NCBI GenBank assembly: GCA_963721445.1 | Contig: CAVRIZ010000005.1 | Location: 434,001-498,000, forward strand | Length of the DNA stretch: 64,000 nucleotides | Reading direction: 5' to 3' | Source of the DNA: DAIOEK01 sp963721445 | Lineage (GTDB): Bacteria > Chloroflexota > Anaerolineae > Anaerolineales > Anaerolineaceae | Shown here: positions 20,751 through 30,118 of the stretch, in pieces | Numbering within the stretch: position 1 is the stretch's first letter | How the letters are laid out: every line of letters starts with the position of its first letter | Made by a program: the position numbers and the translations under genes | The notes under the pieces: generated by a model | Databases searched by the model: none | Told to the model about the DNA's origin: nothing | Seen by the model: the letters and a program-made list of their open reading frames with translations, nothing else

Positions 20751-21539
20751 GTGATAAAGGGTATGTCAAAAAATGGAAACCCTGATCTCGCTCCAAAACC
20801 TGGAGTAAAAAGAGATTCGGCAGTATTAATTCAGCTTGAAAATGTTCAAAAGGTTTACCCCAACGAAGCTGGGGGATTTACTGCGTTAAATAATATTACG
20901 TTTTCTGTCTTTGCTGGTGAACATATCGGGATAATTGGAAAATCCGGAGCTGGCAAATCCACCTTACTGAATATGATAACCGGTGTTGACCATCTGACAT
21001 CCGGGTCTGTAACCGCATATACAAATAGCCACCAGGTGTCAATTCACACCTTGACCGAGAATGAGCTCGCACTATGGCGCGGAAAGAATATCGGAGTGAT
21101 CTATCAATCTTTCCAACTCCTGCCAATGCTCACTCTGATTGAGAATATAACCTTACCTATGGATCTATGCGGATTATTCCAACGAAAGGAAAGTAAAGAG
21201 CGGGCATTGGAATTGCTTCGGTTGGTCGAACTACAGGAACACGCCTATAAATTACCCGGAGCGATCTCCGGGGGTCAACAGCAACGTGTCGCAATTGCCC
21301 GGGCGCTGGCAAATGATCCGCCTATCCTAGTTGCTGATGAGCCAACCGGAAGTCTGGATTCAATTACAGCCACCCATATTTTTGATGTATTCGAGCATCT
21401 GGTTATGCAGGGAAAAACAATCATCATGGTAACCCATGATAACAGTCTGGGACCTCGTTTTTCAAGGATTCTCCATTTAGCCGATGGAGAACTCGATTCT
21501 CCTGAATCTGTGCCCTCAATTCGTCAGGGTAAAAGATAA
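20751..21539 (+). CDS. MacB/LolD-type ABC transporter ATP-binding protein
   Basis: ATPase subunit of a MacB-like exporter or lipoprotein-release-type system, 262 residues from the GTG at 20751 (an ATG at 20763 is also possible). It has Walker A GKSGAGKST, the Q-loop region IGVIYQSFQLLPMLT, an intact signature ISGGQQQRVAIARAL, and Walker B ILVADEPTGSLDS, all characteristic of the FtsE/LolD/MacB ATPase group. It is the first gene of a tight operon: a second ATPase starts 6 bp after its stop, then an FtsX-like permease overlaps that by 4 bp, then a HlyD-type adaptor. The two ATPases may form a heterodimer in which this one carries the intact signature motif. Confidence 0.88.
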   Translation: MIKGMSKNGNPDLAPKPGVKRDSAVLIQLENVQKVYPNEAGGFTALNNITFSVFAGEHIGIIGKSGAGKSTLLNMITGVDHLTSGSVTAYTNSHQVSIHTLTENELALWRGKNIGVIYQSFQLLPMLTLIENITLPMDLCGLFQRKESKERALELLRLVELQEHAYKLPGAISGGQQQRVAIARALANDPPILVADEPTGSLDSITATHIFDVFEHLVMQGKTIIMVTHDNSLGPRFSRILHLADGELDSPESVPSIRQGKR

Positions 21540-21545
21540 AACGGA

Positions 21546-22694
21546 ATGGAACCATTATCGAATTATTCACTCGAGAATAAATCTGCGATTATCCAGCTCC
21601 GTAAAGTGGGAAAAACATACAAGAACGCAGCCGGTGAATTCGAAGTATTAAAAAATATAAATCTGGAAATCCATCAGGGAGAATTTGTTGCCATCGTTGG
21701 TAAGTCCGGTAGCGGAAAATCGACATTACTCAACATGATCACCGGGATCGATCATCCAACACAGGGACAAGTGAACATCCAGGATGTCAATATATATAGC
21801 ATGAACGAAAGCCAGCGAGCCTTTTGGAGAGGGAAGACTCTGGGTATCGTATTTCAATTTTTTCAATTACTTCCCATGTTGACAATTCTGGAAAACGTCA
21901 TGCTTCCGATGGACTATATTGGTTTATATCCTTTCGATGACCGGCCGATTAAAGCGATGAAATTATTGGAGATGGTCGGTTTGGAGAAACAGGCGCATAA
22001 ACTTCCAGCTGCGGTATCCACAGGTCAGCAACAGAGCGCTGCGATTGCAAGAGCTTTGGCAACCGATCCTCCAATTCTGGTAGCTGATGAGCCAACCGGA
22101 AATCTTGATAGCAAGTCAGCGGATGTGATCATTGATCTATTCTCAAATTTGGTAAATAACGGTAAAACGATCGTGATGGTAACACACGATCCATCATTAA
22201 CGGAAAAAACTTCCCTCACCAAGATCATCTCCGACGGTGAATTAATTAACGATTCCGTGGCTAAATCTCTTCCCTTATTAAACCATCCACAAATGCTCGC
22301 AGTCACAAAGAAACTGGACCATTTTGTTTACCAACCTGGAGAGGTCATCATCAAGCCCGGTAAGAATGTAGACTTCCTTTACTTCATTGAGGAAGGCGAA
22401 ATCGAGGTTCTCCGTGAAGATAAGAAAGGCAGATCCAAACCAATTGCTCGAATGGAGAAGGGCGAATTCTTTGGGGAAATGGAGCTTACAAGGGGCGGAA
22501 AGTCGATCGCCGGGATTCGGGCAGCGGGCGATTCTCCGGTCCTGATCGGCGCACTTCCATCCATCAATTTCGAGGAATTGATCCGTGAATCTCCCCTCAC
22601 AGATGATGCTATTCACCATCTGATAAAGAATCGTCTTTCCCGCGAGTCGGAGATTAAAGATCCAAAACATCACGTTAAGTCAGGGAAGAAGTGA
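21546..22694 (+). CDS. ABC transporter ATPase fused to a C-terminal cyclic-nucleotide-binding-like domain
   Basis: 382-residue partner of the preceding ATPase. Residues ~14-235 form a MacB-type nucleotide-binding domain with Walker A GKSGSGKST, QFFQLLPMLTILENV and Walker B ILVADEPTGNLDS, but the signature reads VSTGQQQSAAIARAL instead of (L/I)SGGQQQRVAIARAL: the second Gly-position and the following Arg are changed. Residues ~255-370 form a Crp/cNMP-binding-like domain (QPGEVIIKPGKNVDFLYFIEEGEIEVL, GEFFGEMELT, then AGIRAAGDSPVLIGALP). Such a fusion suggests allosteric control of export by a small ligand. The stop overlaps the permease start by ATGA. The degenerate signature may make one of the two ATP sites non-hydrolytic in a heterodimer; this is inference. 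Confidence 0.85.
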   Translation: MEPLSNYSLENKSAIIQLRKVGKTYKNAAGEFEVLKNINLEIHQGEFVAIVGKSGSGKSTLLNMITGIDHPTQGQVNIQDVNIYSMNESQRAFWRGKTLGIVFQFFQLLPMLTILENVMLPMDYIGLYPFDDRPIKAMKLLEMVGLEKQAHKLPAAVSTGQQQSAAIARALATDPPILVADEPTGNLDSKSADVIIDLFSNLVNNGKTIVMVTHDPSLTEKTSLTKIISDGELINDSVAKSLPLLNHPQMLAVTKKLDHFVYQPGEVIIKPGKNVDFLYFIEEGEIEVLREDKKGRSKPIARMEKGEFFGEMELTRGGKSIAGIRAAGDSPVLIGALPSINFEELIRESPLTDDAIHHLIKNRLSRESEIKDPKHHVKSGKK

Positions 22695-25123
22695 TGATGC
22701 GCCCTCGCTGGAGAAAAGTCTTTCACGACTTGTTCGACAATAAAACCAGAACTTTATTGGTCGTTCTATCGATTGCAATCGGTGTCTTTTCCATTGGGGT
22801 TATAGCTGGTGCTTATGAGATCATTTCAAATGATATGAGTACCAGCTATTCGATGACAAATCCTAAGAACATCGATATACGCACGACGGCGTTTGATGAA
22901 GACCTGGTGGATATGGTAGGTAACCTCCATCAGGTCGAGGTGGCAGAAGGACGCCGTATATTTAATGTTCGGGTTCGTAAGCCGGGATCCACAAGTTGGA
23001 CAACTTTGAATCTTGTCGCAATCAAAGATTTTGATAAAGATGTCATCAACCAGAGGGAGACCATTCAGGGACAAAGTAAACCTGATAAAAAAGAACTGTT
23101 ACTCGATAAGAAAGCCTTAGAGAATTTGCCCATTCAGGTTGGTGATACCCTTGAATTGCAATTAATTGATGGCACAGTCAAGAGCATGCCGGTAGTCGGT
23201 ATTGTCCAGGATCAAGCTACAGGAGCCGGTGATTTCCTCGCGCCTCCGCTTGCCTTCATTAAGATGGATACCCTCACCTATCTGCAGCAGCCAGAGTTAT
23301 ATAACAGACTATTAATTAACGTCAACAACGGTCAAAACGACGAATCACTGATCCGAGACTACGCCACCCAAATTAAGGACAAGATTGAAAAGAATAATAT
23401 CAGCGTCCTCCGGATGCACATTACAAAAACGAATGAACACCCGATGGCAGCCACTGTTCAGGCAATTCTGGGCATTCTAGGTGCTCTCGGGATTTTAATC
23501 TTATTCCTTAGCAGTTCCCTGATCGCCAACACGTTAAGTTCCTTATTGAACCAGCACCTTCGTCATATTGGTGTGATGAAATTGGTCGGTGCCCGACAAA
23601 ACCAGGTGGTCATCCTCTATATTACATTGATCGTTGGTTTTAGCCTGTTAGCATTAGCCATAGCTGTCCCTCTGGGCGGTCAGGGAGCTTACGGTCTGGC
23701 ACAATATATTGCGGATAAACTAAATTTTCGTCTGCTCGGGTATAGAGTTGTTCCCTTCGCGCTCATTATTCAGATTGTGATTGGTCTGGCTGTTCCAATT
23801 CTCGTAGGATTACTGCCCGTAATCCGGGGATCACGGATATCAGTCCAACGCGCTTTATCCAATGACGCAATCGGGGATGAAATTGTAAAACACAAATCTA
23901 AATCCTTCTCATTATATGATCGGATCGACCACCTTTTTCGTGAACAAACCTCAAAGCGTGGAATTCATTTTCCTCGCCCTCTTTTGATTTCTCTTCGAAA
24001 TACATTCCGGCATCGAGGCAGACTTGCACTTACACTTTTTACCTTAACAATGGGAGGGGCAATTTTCATCGCGGTTTTCAATGCCAGGATTACTCTTCAC
24101 GACTATATCGATAAAATTTCGAATTATTTCCTGGCCGATGTCTCGTTGGATTTTGAACAGCCGTACCGCATCAATGACATCCGAAATGCCGCATTAAAGG
24201 TACCTGGTGTGGTCAGCGTGGAGGGGTGGACGTTTGCAGATGCGGAAGCACAGTATCCTGACGGCTCTCCTGCGGACAATATCACAATGTTAGCCCCGCC
24301 AGAGAAAAGCACACTTGTCGATCCGATGTTAATTAAAGGAAGGTGGTTACTGCCGGGTGATCAGAAATCCATTGCCATCAGCGATGACATCTGGGACAAA
24401 TTCCCCGAGCTTGCACCTGGACAAACAATTCGTTTAAAAGTCTTTGGCAAGGAAGACGATTGGATGGTAGTTGGAATATTCAAGTTTGTGAGCCAGGAAG
24501 GGACAATTGGATATTCGACCTATGAATATCTTTCGCACTTATCAAATCAATCCAACCAGGCATTTTCGTACAGGGTAAAAATTGATAAACACGACCCTGC
24601 CTCTCAAAAATTATTGAGCGACCGTTTGGACCAATACTTTCGGGGGGAAGGGTATCACCTACGCGAAGCGAAAACCGGTACCTCTACAATGAAGAGTGCT
24701 TCAGAAAGTCTGGATATTCTGATCGCCTTCCTGTTTATCATGGCAGTCCTCACTGCATCTGTGGGCAGTATCGGTCTGGCTGGAGCCATGGGAATGAACG
24801 TCATGGAAAGAACAAGGGAGATCGGTATTATGCGCTCCATTGGAGCCGTCGATAAAAAGATCATGGAAATGGTCATCATCGAAGGGACGGTAGTTGGAGG
24901 GTTATCCTGGTTATTGGGAGCAATATTGTCGATCCCGATTACTTATTTGCTCACAACGATTGTCAGCGTTGCAATTTTTAATTCACCCATCGACATACTT
25001 TTTACATGGACTGGTTATGCAATTTGGTTGGGAGTAGTATTAGCCCTGTCGGCAATCGCCAGTGTAATCCCGGCACATAATGCGGCAAAATTAACTATCC
25101 GTGAAGTTCTCGCATATGAATAA
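22691..25123 (+). CDS. FtsX/MacB-like ABC transporter permease, two FtsX domains
   Basis: 810-residue membrane subunit of the export system. An N-terminal transmembrane helix (~15-40, TLLVVLSIAIGVFSIGVIAG) precedes an extracytoplasmic MacB_PCD-like domain (~45-255), a first FtsX helical block (~258-385, with VMKLVGARQNQVVILYI), a second N-terminal helix (~445-465), a second extracytoplasmic domain, and a final FtsX block (~675-805, with GIMRSIGAVDKKIMEMVI). The repeated REIGIMRSIGA-type sequence is the coupling-helix motif of the family. This duplicated arrangement resembles the LolE/DUF214-like permeases of Chloroflexota and Gram-positives. It overlaps the ATPase stop by 4 bp and is followed after 40 bp by the adaptor lipoprotein. 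Confidence 0.87.
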   Translation: MMMRPRWRKVFHDLFDNKTRTLLVVLSIAIGVFSIGVIAGAYEIISNDMSTSYSMTNPKNIDIRTTAFDEDLVDMVGNLHQVEVAEGRRIFNVRVRKPGSTSWTTLNLVAIKDFDKDVINQRETIQGQSKPDKKELLLDKKALENLPIQVGDTLELQLIDGTVKSMPVVGIVQDQATGAGDFLAPPLAFIKMDTLTYLQQPELYNRLLINVNNGQNDESLIRDYATQIKDKIEKNNISVLRMHITKTNEHPMAATVQAILGILGALGILILFLSSSLIANTLSSLLNQHLRHIGVMKLVGARQNQVVILYITLIVGFSLLALAIAVPLGGQGAYGLAQYIADKLNFRLLGYRVVPFALIIQIVIGLAVPILVGLLPVIRGSRISVQRALSNDAIGDEIVKHKSKSFSLYDRIDHLFREQTSKRGIHFPRPLLISLRNTFRHRGRLALTLFTLTMGGAIFIAVFNARITLHDYIDKISNYFLADVSLDFEQPYRINDIRNAALKVPGVVSVEGWTFADAEAQYPDGSPADNITMLAPPEKSTLVDPMLIKGRWLLPGDQKSIAISDDIWDKFPELAPGQTIRLKVFGKEDDWMVVGIFKFVSQEGTIGYSTYEYLSHLSNQSNQAFSYRVKIDKHDPASQKLLSDRLDQYFRGEGYHLREAKTGTSTMKSASESLDILIAFLFIMAVLTASVGSIGLAGAMGMNVMERTREIGIMRSIGAVDKKIMEMVIIEGTVVGGLSWLLGAILSIPITYLLTTIVSVAIFNSPIDILFTWTGYAIWLGVVLALSAIASVIPAHNAAKLTIREVLAYE

Positions 25124-25163
25124 GAGTCTTACCAGGGTCTGGATTTAGTTTAAGGAGATGATA

Positions 25164-26327
25164 ATGAAAAAAATAATATATATTCTAGCGACAGTTGGTT
25201 TGATCAGCTTACTTTCAGCCTGCACGCCGAAAGCAAATTCGCCGATTGAGAGTACCGTCGAACCATCTTCTTCCGACATCATTGCGGAAGGACATATTCA
25301 ACCCAATGATAATTTACATCTTTCCTTTCAAACCTCTGGTCGGGTTTCCAAAATACTTGTCAAAGAGGGTGACACAATCAAAGAAGGTCAGGTTCTTGCC
25401 CAACTCGGGGACCGTTCTGCCGCTGAACAGGCAGTAGCTTCTGCTAAACTGGATTTGGTTTCAGCCCAACAGGAGTTCGATCAGGTCGTCCGAACGGCGC
25501 CATTAATGAACGCACAGGCATGGACGGCTTTTCTCGAAGCACAGAAAAAACGAGCAAAAGCAGAGGAAGAATGGGAGAAGCTGGATCTGGATCAGATTGA
25601 TGATGATATTGAAGAAGCAGAGAAGGATGTCCAGGATTTTAAAGCAGACCTGATCGAAGCTCAAAAAGATTTCGATAAATATAAGGATCTGGATAAAGAC
25701 AGCTCGAAACGAAAAAACGCGAAGGATGATCTTGAAACAGCCCAGGAAGACTATAACGAATCTGTCCGAAAACTGGAAGAAATCATCCAAAAGCGTGACC
25801 TTAAACGAGCGGACTTAGATAATGCGATCCAGACTCAGGCTGAAGCTAAACGAACTTACGAAAATTCTCTGAATCAGCCGGACAAGGATCAATTCCAAAA
25901 ATCTGATGCGAGGTTACAACTCGCAAACGCCCAGCTTAAGTCAGCCGAACAGAATCTATCCTATTTTGATTTGAAAGCCCCATTTGACGGAGTTGTGACC
26001 GACGTCAATGTATCCATGAATGAATGGGTTACACCCAATTCCTGGGTTATTGGCGTTGCGGATAACCGGAATTGGTGGGTTGAAACCACCGATCTTTCTG
26101 AACTGGATGTAGTGAATATTCAGATTGGCCAGGTTGTTGAGATCAAAGCTGACGCTGTTCCTGGAAAGACTTTTTCTGGGGTGGTCGATCGAATCGGGTT
26201 AGAGCCAGTAAATCAGGGGGGGGATATTTATTATACGATCCGAATAAAACTCACTGACTTTGATCCTGTTTTGAAGTGGGGAATGACTGTAGAAGCGAAA
26301 TTTTCACCACCACAAGCAGATCAGTAA
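25164..26327 (+). CDS. HlyD/MacA-type adaptor lipoprotein of ABC exporter
   Basis: Periplasmic adaptor (membrane fusion) subunit of the MacB-like system, about 387 residues from the ATG at 25164, chosen because AAGGAG lies 6 nt upstream (an ATG at 25158 abuts the same site). It starts with a lipoprotein signal ending in LLSAC (Cys ~18), followed by a biotinyl-lipoyl-like half (ILVKEGDTIKEGQVLAQLG), a long predicted coiled coil (~90-245, rich in Glu/Lys/Asp) and the second lipoyl half FDLKAPFDGVVTDVNV, then a beta-barrel domain. A hairpin terminator follows 6 bp after the stop and ends the operon. Confidence 0.87.
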   Translation: MKKIIYILATVGLISLLSACTPKANSPIESTVEPSSSDIIAEGHIQPNDNLHLSFQTSGRVSKILVKEGDTIKEGQVLAQLGDRSAAEQAVASAKLDLVSAQQEFDQVVRTAPLMNAQAWTAFLEAQKKRAKAEEEWEKLDLDQIDDDIEEAEKDVQDFKADLIEAQKDFDKYKDLDKDSSKRKNAKDDLETAQEDYNESVRKLEEIIQKRDLKRADLDNAIQTQAEAKRTYENSLNQPDKDQFQKSDARLQLANAQLKSAEQNLSYFDLKAPFDGVVTDVNVSMNEWVTPNSWVIGVADNRNWWVETTDLSELDVVNIQIGQVVEIKADAVPGKTFSGVVDRIGLEPVNQGGDIYYTIRIKLTDFDPVLKWGMTVEAKFSPPQADQ

Positions 26328-26332
26328 TTTCT

Positions 26333-26364
26333 AAAGCCATGATCAATGATCATGGCTTTTTTTT
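26333..26364 (+). terminator. Rho-independent terminator after the export operon
   Basis: AAAGCCATGATC pairs with its complement GATCATGGCTTT around a 3-nt loop and runs directly into a T8 tract, at the expected distance after the adaptor gene stop. Confidence 0.9.
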
Positions 26365-26552
26365 CTTTCTCCCCTTTTAGTAATATGGTCTGGAAAGATC
26401 TACCGCAATTATTAAATTCATGCGCAATCATGAAAATGATATGGAAAGGGTAGTTGACTCTGGCGAATAATATATTTATAATATTTGCATGGTGACAGTA
26501 ATAGTATCACGATAACAATAACTCACACATCAAACCAATCCGATCAAAACCT

Positions 26553-27743
26553 ATGTATCCACTGACTATTTCTGCTTCGGCAATGCGAGAAATCAACCGT
26601 TCGGCAATTCTGGAGATTATCCGGCGGGAAGGACCGATCTCAAGAACTGGGATTTCGGATCGACTGGATATCAGCCTCTCCACTGTCGTACGGATTACCG
26701 ATGAATTAATACTGGAAGGGTTTGTGCATCAACCGGGTCCGACAGAATGGAGTGGCGGACGACGACGACCTTTGCTCAGTTTCAATAGCGATGGCCATGT
26801 GGTGATAGGTGTCGATCTAGGTGGGGAAAGAATTTATGGCGCTGTTTCCAATCTAGGCGGAATTCTTCTCGATGAACTGACCATGGACCGGAAAGGGTTT
26901 ACCGCGGAGGAAAACTACCTGGGTTTGACCAAAATTATCGATACCCTTTTAAAAAGCCCAAATCTCGGGAAAAGGAATGTACGGGGGATCGGCGTTGGTG
27001 CTCCCGGAGTAACCCTCCATCAAAAGGGGATTGTCCATTGGGCGCCGTCCCTGGGTTGGGTCGATTTCCCACTGAAGCAACGATTAAGTGAATCCTACAC
27101 GCTTCCAATCACCGTGGATAATGATGTTAATCTGGCAGCGTTGGGAGAGCTCTGGTTTGGCGCCGGACAAAATGCCACTAATATGATCCTTGTTGCTGTC
27201 AGTTACGGCATCGGGGCAGGGATCATTATTGACCGCGCCCTCTATCGTGGGTCATCAGAAGCTTCAGGAGAAATCGGCAGTATGCTGCCTGACAGCAGTT
27301 TCTTGGGAAAGAATTATCAAGAGTTCGGCGCCTTGGAATCCATCGCATCCAGTACAGGTATCCTTGCCAAAGCGCGAGAATACCTGGGTGAAACGAGTAA
27401 TCTCAATCAGAACGGACCTTATTTCGCAGATGACGTCTTCGACGCTGCCATGCAAGGGAAGGAATGGGCCTGGAAGATCATACTGGAAGTCGTAGATCAT
27501 CTGGCGATCGCCATTGCCAATTTATCTGTTTCCTTTGACCCGGACCTGATCGTCCTCGGTGGAGGGTTGGCTCGGAATGCCCCAATCATGATCGATCCGA
27601 TCCTCAAACGGATCAATTCTTCAATTCCAAATCCGCCAAAATTAGTAGCATCAAATCTTGGACTCCAGGCAACTGTCATGGGGGCGATCTCCCATGTCTT
27701 GCATAACACATCCAACTATTACGTTGTGCATAAAATCACTTGA
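26553..27743 (+). CDS. ROK-family transcriptional regulator (NagC/XylR type)
   Basis: 396-residue sugar-responsive repressor. An N-terminal winged helix-turn-helix (~12-65; SAILEIIRREGPISRTGISDRLDISLSTVVRITDEL) is followed by a ROK sugar-kinase-like domain (~78-390) with the phosphate-binding VIGVDLGGERIYGAV, GIGVGAPGV, and DNDVNLAALGELWFGAG, which contains the sugar-contacting NDV region. The zinc-binding CxCGxxGCxE loop of many ROK proteins is absent here (GSMLPDSSFLGKNYQEFGALES). It sits upstream of a sugar ABC importer on the same strand with 86 bp between, so it probably regulates that operon in response to the imported sugar. Confidence 0.9.
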   Translation: MYPLTISASAMREINRSAILEIIRREGPISRTGISDRLDISLSTVVRITDELILEGFVHQPGPTEWSGGRRRPLLSFNSDGHVVIGVDLGGERIYGAVSNLGGILLDELTMDRKGFTAEENYLGLTKIIDTLLKSPNLGKRNVRGIGVGAPGVTLHQKGIVHWAPSLGWVDFPLKQRLSESYTLPITVDNDVNLAALGELWFGAGQNATNMILVAVSYGIGAGIIIDRALYRGSSEASGEIGSMLPDSSFLGKNYQEFGALESIASSTGILAKAREYLGETSNLNQNGPYFADDVFDAAMQGKEWAWKIILEVVDHLAIAIANLSVSFDPDLIVLGGGLARNAPIMIDPILKRINSSIPNPPKLVASNLGLQATVMGAISHVLHNTSNYYVVHKIT

Positions 27744-27781
27744 TCATTTTTAAGGAGGTGGATACGAAACTACAACCGAGA

Positions 27782-27795
27782 ATTTGATATCAAAT
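27782..27795. promoter_or_regulatory. Palindrome upstream of sugar-binding protein gene, candidate operator
   Basis: A perfect 14-bp palindrome, ATTTGATATCAAAT, lies 35 bp before the start of the binding-protein gene and just after the ROK gene. ROK regulators bind AT-rich palindromes, so this is a reasonable operator candidate; nothing but position supports it. Confidence 0.3.
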
Positions 27796-27829
27796 AAATC
27801 AACCAGTTACAGATTAAATGGAGAGAATT

Positions 27830-29128
27830 ATGAGACAGTTCAATCGTTTTACCCTGTTCGCGCTTGTTTTGATATTGGCAGTGAGCGTTGTCGGTTGCCA
27901 ACCAAAGGCTGCCGGTCCCGTAACCGTGAAAGTGCTAACGATGGATCAGGCTGCTATGTCAGTGGATGACATGAATGCCGTTGCCAAAGAATTTGAAGCT
28001 GCCAACCCGAATATTAAGATTGAAATGACCTATGTCCCGTACGAAAATGTCCATGACAAATTCGTTACCGGAATGGCGACTACACCACCTGCTTATGACG
28101 TCGTCATGGTGGACGTGGTCTGGTATGATGAATGGGTCAAAGCTGGATATCTGGCTGATCTAACAAGTAAAGTCACTCCAGACATGAAGAGCAAAATCTT
28201 CCCAACCGCATGGAATGTGGTTACCCGGAGCGGAAAAGCCTATGGTTTGCCGTGGTTGCTCGACACCAAATATCTGTTCTATAACAAGGACATTCTAAAA
28301 CAAGCTGGTTTTGACCAACCACCAGCCACATGGGAAGAATTAGCCATTCAGGCAAAAGCCATTAAGGATAAAGGTCTGGTGGAATTCCCGATCGTTTGGT
28401 CATGGAAACAAGCTGAAGCTGCGATCTGTGATTTCACCGCGTTACTCTATGGTAACGGCGGGAAATTCCTAGATGAATCAGGCAAACCCGTATTCAATGA
28501 TGAGAAGGGTGTAGCCACCCTGAGTTGGATGAAGCAGACCATCGACGATGGCCTGACCAATCCGGCTTCCGTCTCAGACCTTGAAGGTGATGTGGTCAAT
28601 GTCTTCAATTCAGGCAAAGCTGCATTCGCCCTCAACTGGCTGTTCATGTACGATGGGTCCAACTTTGACAGCTCAGTATCTCAGGTGGTCGGTAATGTCG
28701 GAATTACCACAATTCCGGTTTTCGAGAGTATGGCTGGCAGTTTGAAGAGCGCATCTGTGGATGGCTCCAGTGGATTCTCCATCGCCGCAACCTCCAAGAA
28801 TGTGGATGCTGCTTACAAATATGTTGAATTCCTCACCAGTGAAACCGTCCAGATGAAGTATTCCTCCAAACAATTGCCTATCTGGACTCCCGCGTACGAG
28901 GGAGATAACCTCAAGACGCTGGAAGCGGCTACCCGCTCCAATCCGGTTACCGTTCCGGCGTTCAAAGAACAGTTTGCCTATGCAGTCCTTCGTCCAAATA
29001 TTCCATACTATATGGAAGGTTCCACTGGATTGCAATTAGCCTTACAGGAAGCGCTCACAGGGGCAAAAACTCCAAAAGATGCGCTTGATGCCGTAGCCGC
29101 CAAGTGGACCGAATTGGCCGGAAAATAA
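27830..29128 (+). CDS. Sugar ABC transporter substrate-binding lipoprotein
   Basis: SBP_bac_1-type binding protein of a carbohydrate importer (CUT1 type), about 432 residues. The ATG at 27830 is preferred over 27818 because GGAGAG lies just upstream. A lipoprotein signal ends in VVGC at about residue 26; the mature part has MDQAAMSVDDMNAVAKEFEAANPNIKIEMTYVPYENVHDKF and YGLPWLLDTKYLFYNKDI, typical of the family, and GKAAFALNWLFMYDG near the ligand cleft. Two permease genes follow; a strong hairpin separates it from them, as often seen where the binding protein is made in excess. No ATPase gene is present locally, so a shared MsmK-like ATPase elsewhere probably serves it. The substrate is unknown. 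Confidence 0.9.
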   Translation: MRQFNRFTLFALVLILAVSVVGCQPKAAGPVTVKVLTMDQAAMSVDDMNAVAKEFEAANPNIKIEMTYVPYENVHDKFVTGMATTPPAYDVVMVDVVWYDEWVKAGYLADLTSKVTPDMKSKIFPTAWNVVTRSGKAYGLPWLLDTKYLFYNKDILKQAGFDQPPATWEELAIQAKAIKDKGLVEFPIVWSWKQAEAAICDFTALLYGNGGKFLDESGKPVFNDEKGVATLSWMKQTIDDGLTNPASVSDLEGDVVNVFNSGKAAFALNWLFMYDGSNFDSSVSQVVGNVGITTIPVFESMAGSLKSASVDGSSGFSIAATSKNVDAAYKYVEFLTSETVQMKYSSKQLPIWTPAYEGDNLKTLEAATRSNPVTVPAFKEQFAYAVLRPNIPYYMEGSTGLQLALQEALTGAKTPKDALDAVAAKWTELAGK

Positions 29129-29144
29129 AATAGTCATATAGAAT

Positions 29145-29180
29145 AGTGTGGATTTACTTCAATTGAAGTAAATCCACACT
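29145..29180 (+). terminator. Intergenic hairpin after binding-protein gene (attenuator)
   Basis: A perfect 36-bp palindrome with 18-bp arms lies between the binding-protein stop and the first permease. There is no T-run, so it more likely acts as an mRNA stabiliser or partial attenuator giving higher expression of the binding protein, as in mal-type operons. Confidence 0.7.
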
Positions 29181-29194
29181 TCAGGAAATTATTG

Positions 29195-30118
29195 ATGCTT
29201 CTCACCGATCACAAATCAAAGCATCTTTCTCTTCGTCAGCAGGATATTCGTTTTGCCTGGTTGTTACTAGCTCCCAGTCTGATCATAATACTTGGGATAA
29301 CCCTCCAGCCAATTCTAAGCACATTTTATTTGAGCTTCTTGAATGCGCCCTCGGGAATCAATCAGGCACGAACTTTTGTTGGTCTGTCAAACTACCTGGA
29401 TATGGTCCGAGATCCGGTATTCTGGGCTACCATCGGACGGACTGCCTATTTTACGGTTGTATCTGTGGTATTGGAATTATTTTTAGGCCTGGTAATCGCC
29501 CAAATTATTAACACCCGTCCATTCGGATGGCAGTTTCTGCGTTTCAGCCTGATCATTCCCTGGGCATTCCCGACCATCGTGAATGGATCCATGTGGCGTT
29601 GGATATACAGCGCGGATTTTGGGGCATTGAATGGTTTACTCCTTCAGTTAGGAATCATCGACAAATATATTCCCTGGCTGGTCAAACCGATCCCGGCTAT
29701 GAACCTGGTCATCCTTGCTGATCTCTGGCATGTGATTCCTTTCGTGGCCCTGGTATTACAGGCAGCCCTGGCCACTTTGCCGGCCGAGCTGGATGAAGCC
29801 GCGATGATCGATGGCGCCTCTGCCTGGCAGCGTTTTCTCTATGTCCGCCTGCCATTGCTTCGTCCGGCAATTCTGGTTGTACTGATTGTCCGAACCGTGG
29901 AAGCATTTCGGGTATTTGACATCGTCTATATCATTACAGGCGGTGGCCCGGCTTTCGGGACTGTGACAATCTCTTTCTTGACCTATCTCGAAACCTTTTC
30001 CTATGGAAAACTGGGCAGCGGAGCCGCTTTATCCTTCCTGATCTCGATATTTACAATTCTGATGGCGTTCCTCTATATCCGATTTTTATATAGACCCGCC
30101 GAGGAAGGAAAAGCATGA
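29195..30118 (+). CDS. Sugar ABC transporter permease (MalF/UgpA type)
   Basis: 307-residue inner-membrane permease with six predicted transmembrane helices. The ATG at 29195 follows AGGAAA. The coupling-helix EAA motif is present: LDEAAMIDGASAWQRFLYVRLPLLRPA, and the end carries GGGPAFGTVTISFLTYLETF typical of MalF-like subunits. It lies downstream of the binding-protein gene and overlaps the next permease by 4 bp (ATGA), so the two form the translocation pore of one importer. Confidence 0.9.
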   Translation: MLLTDHKSKHLSLRQQDIRFAWLLLAPSLIIILGITLQPILSTFYLSFLNAPSGINQARTFVGLSNYLDMVRDPVFWATIGRTAYFTVVSVVLELFLGLVIAQIINTRPFGWQFLRFSLIIPWAFPTIVNGSMWRWIYSADFGALNGLLLQLGIIDKYIPWLVKPIPAMNLVILADLWHVIPFVALVLQAALATLPAELDEAAMIDGASAWQRFLYVRLPLLRPAILVVLIVRTVEAFRVFDIVYIITGGGPAFGTVTISFLTYLETFSYGKLGSGAALSFLISIFTILMAFLYIRFLYRPAEEGKA

